From an uncultured Agitococcus sp. (GTDB taxonomy: Bacteria; Pseudomonadota; Gammaproteobacteria; Pseudomonadales; Moraxellaceae), in assembly GCF_937920075.1 (NCBI RefSeq), contig NZ_CALETI010000032.1, positions 1 to 10,306 of the forward strand: a stretch of DNA of 10,306 nt, in the 5' to 3' direction. The position numbers were made by a program, and so were the translations under genes. Numbering within the stretch: the stretch's first letter is position 1; the number at the start of each line of letters is the position of its first letter. Below the pieces are notes generated by a model. That model saw nothing but the letters and a program-made list of their open reading frames with translations, ran no database searches and was not told the DNA's origin. This document shows positions 5,770-10,306 of the stretch, piece after piece.

Positions 5770-7728
5770 ATGATGTCTTTTACCAAAGTATTAATTGCTA
5801 ACCGTGGCGAAATTGCTTGCCGCGTGATTAGAACCGCCAAACAACTCGGCTATCACACGGTTGCCGTTTACTCGGATGCCGATTGCAACGCCCCTCACAC
5901 CCAATTAGCTGATGAAGCAATTCATATTGGCGAATCGAACGTCTCTGCATCTTATTTATCTATAGACAAAATTATTGCGGCCGCCAAAACAACAGGGGCA
6001 GATGCGATTCACCCTGGTTATGGCTTTTTGTCTGAAAATGAAGACTTTGCTGCCGCTTGTGCCAATAACCAAATTACCTTTATTGGCCCACCTGCTAATG
6101 CTATTTATGCGATGGGCAGCAAGCGTCAAGCCAAAATCATGATGCTCAAAGCGGGTGTACCTTGTGTACCGGGTTATGAAGGCGACAATCAAGATGAGCA
6201 ATTTTTAGCCGCACAAGCCGAAAAAATTGGCTTACCCGTGATGATTAAAGCCTCCGCAGGGGGTGGTGGTCGTGGGATGCGCTGTGTTACCCAAGCCAGT
6301 GAATTATTGGCCTCGATTCGTACTGCTCGCTCTGAGGCACAAAATGCCTTTGGTAGTGGTGAGTTAATTTTAGAAAAAGCGGTTATCAACCCACGCCATG
6401 TTGAAATACAAGTGTTTGCGGACCAACATGGCAACTGTGTGTATTTGGGTGAACGCGATTGTTCGATTCAACGCCGCCACCAAAAAGTGGTTGAAGAAGC
6501 CCCTTGTCCTGTCATGACACCAGAATTACGTCAAGCGATGGGCGAAGCTGCTGTTGCTGCTGCCAAAGCGGTGAATTATGTGGGTGCAGGTACGGTTGAG
6601 TTTTTATTAGATAATCAAGGCGAGTTTTATTTCTTAGAAATGAATACCCGCTTACAGGTTGAACATCCTGTCACCGAATTGATTACAGGCCAAGATTTAG
6701 TCGCTTGGCAATTACGTGTTGCCGCTGGTGAACCTTTACCGCTTCGCCAAGAACAAATTCAACTCAATGGCCATGCCATTGAAGTGCGTTTGTATGCCGA
6801 AGACCCACAATTTAACTACTTGCCACAAACAGGCAAAATCTTACGCTGGCAAGCGGCAACAGGCGCACAAGTACGGATTGATGATGGTGTGCAAACAGGT
6901 GGTGAAGTCAGTCCCTTTTATGACCCAATGATTGCCAAAGTGATTGCATGGGGAGCAACACGCCAAGAAGCCGCACGCGTATTGGCTAAAGCAGTTGAAG
7001 ACAGCGTGTTATTGGGTTTAAGTAACAACAAAGCCTATTTAGCCCAATTATTACGTCATCCTGCTTTTATTGCTGGCGACACCCATACGGGCTTTTTAAC
7101 GCAACATGAAGCGGATTTAACCACCCTACGCCCTTATCAACCTCAAGCTTTAGATTTTGCCTTAGCTGGTTTAGTGTTGGCGCTCAATAGCACGCCTAAT
7201 CAACGTCTACAAACGGCGACTTTACCTGCTAAATTTTTGTTATTAACCATTGGTGAACAAAAACAACATGTGCAAGTCACTGCCCCACTGCATAGCCAAC
7301 AGCCTTGGTTATTGCAAGTGAATGAGCAAACTTTTGCGATTGATATTTATCAAAATAACAACGGCTTATTGCGTTATGTCATCAACGGTCATCGTCGCCA
7401 ACTCAACTATGCCTTAGCCAACAACAGCGTTTATTTAGATGCAGGGCAAGGTCAACTTGTAGCTCGTGATGACACCCACAGCCCACCACAAACCGCTGAT
7501 GCGGCAAGTCAAAATAAAATCCTAGCACCAATGGATGGTTTGTTAGTCAACATCTTAGCAAAAGTTGGCGACACCGTGAGTGCAGGTCAAACTCTGTTGT
7601 TACTCGAAGCGATGAAAATTGAACATCCACTCAAAGCGCCGTGTGCTGGGGTGGTCAAAGAAATTTTAGTCCACGAAAAACAACAGGTGAAAAAACGTCA
7701 ATTGTTGTTGGTGATTGAACCGAGTTAA
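5770..7728 (+). CDS. atuF: AtuF: geranyl-CoA carboxylase alpha subunit (biotin carboxylase + biotin carrier)
   Basis: A 652-residue biotin-dependent carboxylase alpha subunit of usual length. It carboxylates its own biotin with ATP and bicarbonate, then delivers it to AtuC. Domain order: biotin carboxylase N-domain (from KVLIANRGEIACRVI; HPGYGFLSEN at 81-90), ATP-grasp domain with Gly-rich loop GGGGRGM (164-170) and active-site EMNTRLQVEHPVTE (290-303), biotin carboxylase C-domain to about 445, a divergent middle (BT-like) domain linking alpha to beta at about 480-560, and the biotin carrier domain (about 583-650). Lys616 in EAMKIEHP is the biotinylated residue. Two adjacent ATGs (5770, 5773) are possible starts; GAGAG at 5760-5764 fits either. 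The gene alone cannot separate GCC from MCC, so the name rests on AtuC Gly162 and gene order. Confidence 0.92.
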   Translation: MMSFTKVLIANRGEIACRVIRTAKQLGYHTVAVYSDADCNAPHTQLADEAIHIGESNVSASYLSIDKIIAAAKTTGADAIHPGYGFLSENEDFAAACANNQITFIGPPANAIYAMGSKRQAKIMMLKAGVPCVPGYEGDNQDEQFLAAQAEKIGLPVMIKASAGGGGRGMRCVTQASELLASIRTARSEAQNAFGSGELILEKAVINPRHVEIQVFADQHGNCVYLGERDCSIQRRHQKVVEEAPCPVMTPELRQAMGEAAVAAAKAVNYVGAGTVEFLLDNQGEFYFLEMNTRLQVEHPVTELITGQDLVAWQLRVAAGEPLPLRQEQIQLNGHAIEVRLYAEDPQFNYLPQTGKILRWQAATGAQVRIDDGVQTGGEVSPFYDPMIAKVIAWGATRQEAARVLAKAVEDSVLLGLSNNKAYLAQLLRHPAFIAGDTHTGFLTQHEADLTTLRPYQPQALDFALAGLVLALNSTPNQRLQTATLPAKFLLLTIGEQKQHVQVTAPLHSQQPWLLQVNEQTFAIDIYQNNNGLLRYVINGHRRQLNYALANNSVYLDAGQGQLVARDDTHSPPQTADAASQNKILAPMDGLLVNILAKVGDTVSAGQTLLLLEAMKIEHPLKAPCAGVVKEILVHEKQQVKKRQLLLVIEPS

Positions 7729-7740
7729 TTTTCGATAAGT

Positions 7741-7816
7741 CCCCTCCCCCTAAATTAGGTGGAGGCTGGGAGGTGGTAAGACCCCACCCTAACCCTCACC
7801 TTATTAAAGGGAGGGA
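7741..7816. repeat. GC-rich palindromic repeat between atuF and atuG
   Basis: CCTCCCCCT (7743-7751) pairs with AGGTGGAGG (7757-7765) at 8 of 9 positions. It is followed by a GGGAGGTGG...CCCCACCCTAACCCTCACC stretch with further complementary arms. The composition is that of the CCCTAACCC-type dispersed repeats, related to but not the same as the one at 1749-1828. It contains a GTG (7773) in the atuG frame whose translation is Pro/His-rich nonsense. Confidence 0.65.
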
Positions 7817-7828
7817 ATCAAACTGTTT

Positions 7829-7833
7829 GGAGA
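7829..7833 (+). promoter_or_regulatory. Ribosome binding site fixing the atuG start
   Basis: GGAGA five bases before the ATG at 7839 supports MSLKNQTVF as the AtuG start; the in-frame GTG at 7773 lies in repeat DNA. Confidence 0.75.
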
Positions 7834-7838
7834 ATCCT

Positions 7839-8657
7839 ATGTCTTTAAAAAATCAAACCGTCTTTATTACGGGTGCTAGCCGTGGTATTGGTCGCGCCAT
7901 TGCCTTACGTTGTGCCCGTGAAGGTGCTAATGTGGTAATTGCTGCCAAATCAAACGAGCCACATCCAAAACTGGGTGGTAGCATTCATAGTGTAGCTGAT
8001 GAAGTGATTGCTGCTGGTGGCCAAGCCTTAGCTATTTTGCTGGATGTTCGTGATGAAGCTGCTGTGCAACAAGCCATGCAACAAGCCGCAGAACATTTTG
8101 GTGGCATTGATATTTTAATTAACAATGCAGGCGCCATCGCCCTGACCAATGTTGAAAACACTCCCTTAAAAAAATATGATTTAATTCAATCCATCAATCA
8201 TCGTGCGGTGTTTGTTTGTAGCCAAGCGGCTTTGCCCTATCTAAAAAAATCCAGCAATGGCCATATTTTGAGTTTATCGCCACCCATTAACCTCAATCCA
8301 AAATGGTTAACGGTGTTTGCACCTTATACCTTATCCAAATATGGCATGACTTTATTATCGATTGGCATGGCACAAGAATTTAAAGACTATGGCATTTGTG
8401 TCAACACTTTGTGGCCAGAAACCTATATTGCCACAGCCGCCGTCACTAACAATATTGCCAATGATGAAGCCGTCGATATTTGCCGTAAACCTGACATTAT
8501 GGCAGATGCCGCGTTTGCCATTATTAGTCACCGCGAAACAGGCCAACATTATTTAGATGAAGGGGTATTACGTGGTTATGGCGTCACTGATTTTGATCAT
8601 TATGCCTGCAATCCTGCAACCAAAGATCAAATTCAACGTGATTTCTTTTTAGACTAA
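7839..8657 (+). CDS. atuG: AtuG: HSDL2-like short-chain dehydrogenase
   Basis: A 272-residue SDR. TGASRGIG (11-18) binds the nucleotide, NNAG is at 95-98, and the catalytic YTLSK pair is Tyr163 and Lys167, so unlike AtuB it has a complete active site. Several segments recall the SDR part of hydroxysteroid dehydrogenase-like protein 2: AAKSNEPHPKLGGSIH (35-50), LPYLKKSS, LSPPINLNPKW (146-156), LWPETYIATAA (191-201), CRKPDIMADAA (215-225) and the terminal DFFLD. There is no sterol-carrier domain as in animal HSDL2. In the cluster it corresponds to AtuG, whose substrate is unproven; a hydroxy- or keto-acyl-CoA or a terpene alcohol is possible. The start is ATG 7839, from the RBS. It follows atuF by 110 bases of repeats and is the last gene before a putative terminator. 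Confidence 0.9.
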   Translation: MSLKNQTVFITGASRGIGRAIALRCAREGANVVIAAKSNEPHPKLGGSIHSVADEVIAAGGQALAILLDVRDEAAVQQAMQQAAEHFGGIDILINNAGAIALTNVENTPLKKYDLIQSINHRAVFVCSQAALPYLKKSSNGHILSLSPPINLNPKWLTVFAPYTLSKYGMTLLSIGMAQEFKDYGICVNTLWPETYIATAAVTNNIANDEAVDICRKPDIMADAAFAIISHRETGQHYLDEGVLRGYGVTDFDHYACNPATKDQIQRDFFLD

Positions 8658-8663
8658 AAATAC

Positions 8664-8712
8664 AAGGCTGCTTCGCTCAAAAAACGTTTTTATGTTAGTT
8701 GAGCGAAGCCTT
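8664..8712 (+). terminator. Putative terminator hairpin after atuG
   Basis: CTTCGCTCAA (8671-8680) pairs perfectly with TTGAGCGAAG (8699-8708). The stem extends past a three-base bulge by AAGG (8664-8667) pairing with CCTT (8709-8712), and a short T-run (to 8714) follows. Seven bases after the atuG stop, it could end the atuA-G transcript. The T-run is short and the core CTTCGCTCA is shared with the palindrome at 723-771, so it may be a repeat-derived hairpin. Confidence 0.5.
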
Positions 8713-8844
8713 TTGATACGTTTATTCTGATTATGGTTATTGCCAGTTATTTTAGGCCATTTTCTTGGTTTTTTTAGGCAGCAACAAATAAACTTTTTAT
8801 AAAAATTCCCTAGAAACACAGTCAAGTCTTGCAAGCAAACAAAG

Positions 8845-8873
8845 TTGCGGTTAAGTTAAGCGCGTTTTAATAA
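8845..8873 (+). promoter_or_regulatory. Weak sigma-70 promoter candidate for atuH
   Basis: TTGCGG (8845-8850) and TAATAA (8868-8873) are spaced by 17 bases. The -10 box matches consensus at only three of six positions. It is offered because a promoter is expected in this long gap, not because the match is strong. Confidence 0.2.
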
Positions 8874-9051
8874 ACAGAGACGACTAACCGATAAGATTTA
8901 GGTCCTTTTAATGTTGAATGGAACGAAGAAATGACCTTTTTAGGCTTAGACAATGACTGCTGATTTGTGTGCGCTAACACCATTCTCATGGTTCTCACGC
9001 AAAAAATGCTCATTTTTATCTTTTTATAAGTCTTAAAAAGGGATTCGTATT

Positions 9052-9138
9052 ATGAATTGCCACAATAATACGTTTAAGTTCTCACCTAAATCTCGTTTTT
9101 ATTTGCGTATCAACCGCCAGAGGATTTCCACTTTATGA
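9052..9138 (+). CDS. Possible 28-residue leader peptide overlapping atuH
   Basis: ATG 9052 opens a 28-codon frame whose TGA (9136-9138) overlaps the atuH ATG (9135-9137) as ATGA, the typical arrangement for translational coupling. AGGGA (9039-9043) lies eight bases before the ATG, a good ribosome binding site. The peptide is basic, starts MNCHNNTFKF and has no recognisable domain, signal or membrane segment. It may be a leader controlling atuH translation or a chance frame. No run of one codon suggests amino-acid attenuation. Confidence 0.3.
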   Translation: MNCHNNTFKFSPKSRFYLRINRQRISTL

Positions 9139-10306
9139 GCACACAAGACATCATCAAACCCATTGACGTATTACGCAAAGCACCTGCTGTGATTAAAAAG
9201 TTGCCAAAGATGGCCTACGGTTTAGCATTAGGCTCAAGCACCAACCCCACTAAAGTGGGTGGATTAGGTTGGGCTTTAGAAAAAGCCACCAAAGCAAACC
9301 CTTATGGCAGTGCTGTTTTATATAAAGATACTCAATTAAATTACTTACAATTCAACCAATGGGTTAACCGTATTGCCCATTACTTTTTAGCCCAAGGCCT
9401 AAAAAAGGGTGATGTTGTTACGGTATTTATTGAAAATCGTCCAGAATTATTAGCCACTGTTTTAGGCTTAGCCAAAATTGGTGTAACTTGCGCCCTCGTT
9501 AACACTTCACAAACAGGTAAAGTTTTAACCCATAGCATTAACTTAGTTAAACCTAAAATGGCTGTGATTGGTGATGAGTTAGTTGGCTCTTTTAATGATG
9601 TACGTAAAGAGTTAACTTTAGGTGCAGATAAAGTCTATTGGCTCGCTGATCAAGACACCTTAAAAGAAGTAGGTACTGCACCAAAAGGCTTTAAAAACTT
9701 AGCCACCGAAATTCAAAACTCACCAAGCTACAACCCACCAACCACCAACCAAGTGTATTACAGCGACGGCTTGTTCTATATCTATACTTCAGGCACAACA
9801 GGTATGCCTAAAGCAGCGATTTTCAGCCACGGTCGTTGGATGAAAGCGTATGGTATCTTTGGTTCAGTCATGGACTTAAACCATAAAGACATCATTTATG
9901 TCACCTTGCCATTTTATCATGCTACCGCAATGGCCGTTTGTTTTGGTGCGGCACTTTATGGTGGTGCAGGTGTTGCCATGCGTCGCAAATTCTCTGCTCG
10001 TGAATTCTGGGATGATATCCGCAAATACAACGCTTCTGCCATTGGTTATGTGGGCGAATTATGCCGCTACTTAATGGAAGTTCCAGCCAAACCAGAAGAC
10101 AAAGCGCATCGTGTGCGTAAAATGGTTGGTAATGGTATGCGCGCCAACATTTGGGGCCCATTTAAAAACCGTTTTGGTGTTGAAGAAGTTTACGAATTAT
10201 ACGGCTCTTCCGAAGGCAACATTGGCTTTAACAACATTTTCAACTTTGACAATACCGTTGGTTTCTGTCCGTTACCCTACTCTATTGTTAAATACGACAA
10301 AGAAAA
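9135..10306 (+). CDS. atuH: AtuH: FATP-type acyl-CoA synthetase, N-terminal part (3' end beyond window)
   Basis: 390 complete codons of an AMP-forming acyl-CoA ligase open to the window end; family members are about 600 residues. The ATP-binding P-loop is YTSGTTGMPK (217-226). FATP/very-long-chain synthetase hallmarks follow: TLPFYHATAM (257-266), IGYVGELCRYLM (303-314) and ELYGSSEGNIGF (354-365), where the usual form is YGATEGN. The C-terminal lid domain is outside the window. In the atu cluster it is predicted to activate citronellate or geranate (or a longer fatty acid) to the CoA thioester, the entry step for AtuD. The start is ATG 9135, with AGAGGA at 9119-9124 ten bases upstream. It sits 477 bases after atuG, so it is probably transcribed separately. 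Substrate is inferred from context only. Confidence 0.87.
   Translation, partial: MSTQDIIKPIDVLRKAPAVIKKLPKMAYGLALGSSTNPTKVGGLGWALEKATKANPYGSAVLYKDTQLNYLQFNQWVNRIAHYFLAQGLKKGDVVTVFIENRPELLATVLGLAKIGVTCALVNTSQTGKVLTHSINLVKPKMAVIGDELVGSFNDVRKELTLGADKVYWLADQDTLKEVGTAPKGFKNLATEIQNSPSYNPPTTNQVYYSDGLFYIYTSGTTGMPKAAIFSHGRWMKAYGIFGSVMDLNHKDIIYVTLPFYHATAMAVCFGAALYGGAGVAMRRKFSAREFWDDIRKYNASAIGYVGELCRYLMEVPAKPEDKAHRVRKMVGNGMRANIWGPFKNRFGVEEVYELYGSSEGNIGFNNIFNFDNTVGFCPLPYSIVKYDKE

Larger units (their letters stand above)
8658..9134. other. 477-base gap between atuG and atuH
   Basis: The longest gene-free stretch in the window. It contains the hairpin at 8664-8712 just after atuG, then AT-rich DNA without clear coding potential, a weak promoter candidate at 8845-8873, and a 28-codon ORF at 9052-9138 overlapping the atuH start. 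No tRNA, transposase or repeat shared with the other gaps is visible between 8715 and 9050. A 61-codon minus-strand frame here (8649-8834) has only a TTG start and no RBS. The spacing suggests atuH has its own transcription start. Confidence 0.6.

Noticed and set aside
1853..7728. A leucine/isovalerate (liu) cluster with methylcrotonyl-CoA carboxylase
   Set aside because: The carboxylase, dehydrogenase and hydratase could fit liu, but AtuA, two SDRs and a FATP-type ligase in atu order, and the Gly at AtuC 162, favour geranyl-CoA carboxylase. No HMG-CoA lyase is adjacent.
7773..7838. Upstream GTG extension of AtuG
   Set aside because: It translates repeat DNA; the ATG at 7839 has a GGAGA ribosome binding site.
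8649..8834. 61-codon minus-strand frame after atuG
   Set aside because: It needs a TTG start, has no RBS, overlaps the atuG stop and the hairpin, and its Lys/Cys-rich product resembles translated AT-rich noise.

Overview
The window is one metabolic locus on the + strand. It reads as an atu (acyclic terpene utilization) cluster in the order atuA(partial)-atuB-atuC-atuD-atuE-atuF-atuG-atuH(partial), the gene order I recall for Pseudomonas aeruginosa atuABCDEFGH. No database search was possible; calls rest on motif and family recognition by eye. The AT-leaning coding sequence (many TTA Leu codons) and the many short palindromic intergenic repeats do not look like Pseudomonas. They suggest a lower-GC gammaproteobacterium, possibly Thiotrichales-like or Methylococcales-like, but this taxonomic guess is weak. 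The first 17 bases match the end of an Illumina adapter, so the left edge is a contig end.

Layout: 18-706 is the C-terminal end of AtuA. 872-1741 is AtuB, a short-chain dehydrogenase/reductase (SDR) resembling peroxisomal trans-2-enoyl-CoA reductase. 1853-3460 is AtuC, the geranyl-CoA carboxylase beta subunit. 3592-4755 is AtuD, a citronellyl-CoA dehydrogenase-like flavoprotein. 4960-5760 is AtuE, an isohexenylglutaconyl-CoA hydratase-like crotonase. 5770-7728 is AtuF, the biotin-carrying alpha subunit. 7839-8657 is AtuG, an HSDL2-like SDR. After a 477-base gap comes AtuH (9135 to the window end), a FATP-type acyl-CoA synthetase.

Pathway (known for the family): AtuH-type ligases make the CoA thioester of citronellic or geranic acid. 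AtuD desaturates citronellyl-CoA to geranyl-CoA. AtuC/AtuF carboxylate the gamma methyl group to isohexenylglutaconyl-CoA, and AtuE hydrates that product. A lyase and beta-oxidation then lead into the leucine (liu) pathway. The lyase, the TetR-type regulator AtuR and the liu genes are not in this window. A Gly in AtuC where methylcrotonyl-CoA carboxylase has Phe supports geranyl-CoA rather than methylcrotonyl-CoA as substrate.

Apart from the 9-base atuE-atuF gap, every gap between genes holds palindromic repeats: two copies of a 75-80 bp two-hairpin element, GC-rich REP-like hairpins, and an inverted REP pair split by a MITE-like insertion with TA flanks. These repeats also create false upstream start codons for atuB, atuD and atuG. 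I see no CRISPR array, tRNA, rRNA, transposase or defence gene, and nothing supporting a wholly new system. The interesting parts are the active-site substitutions, the repeat architecture and a possible leader peptide before atuH.
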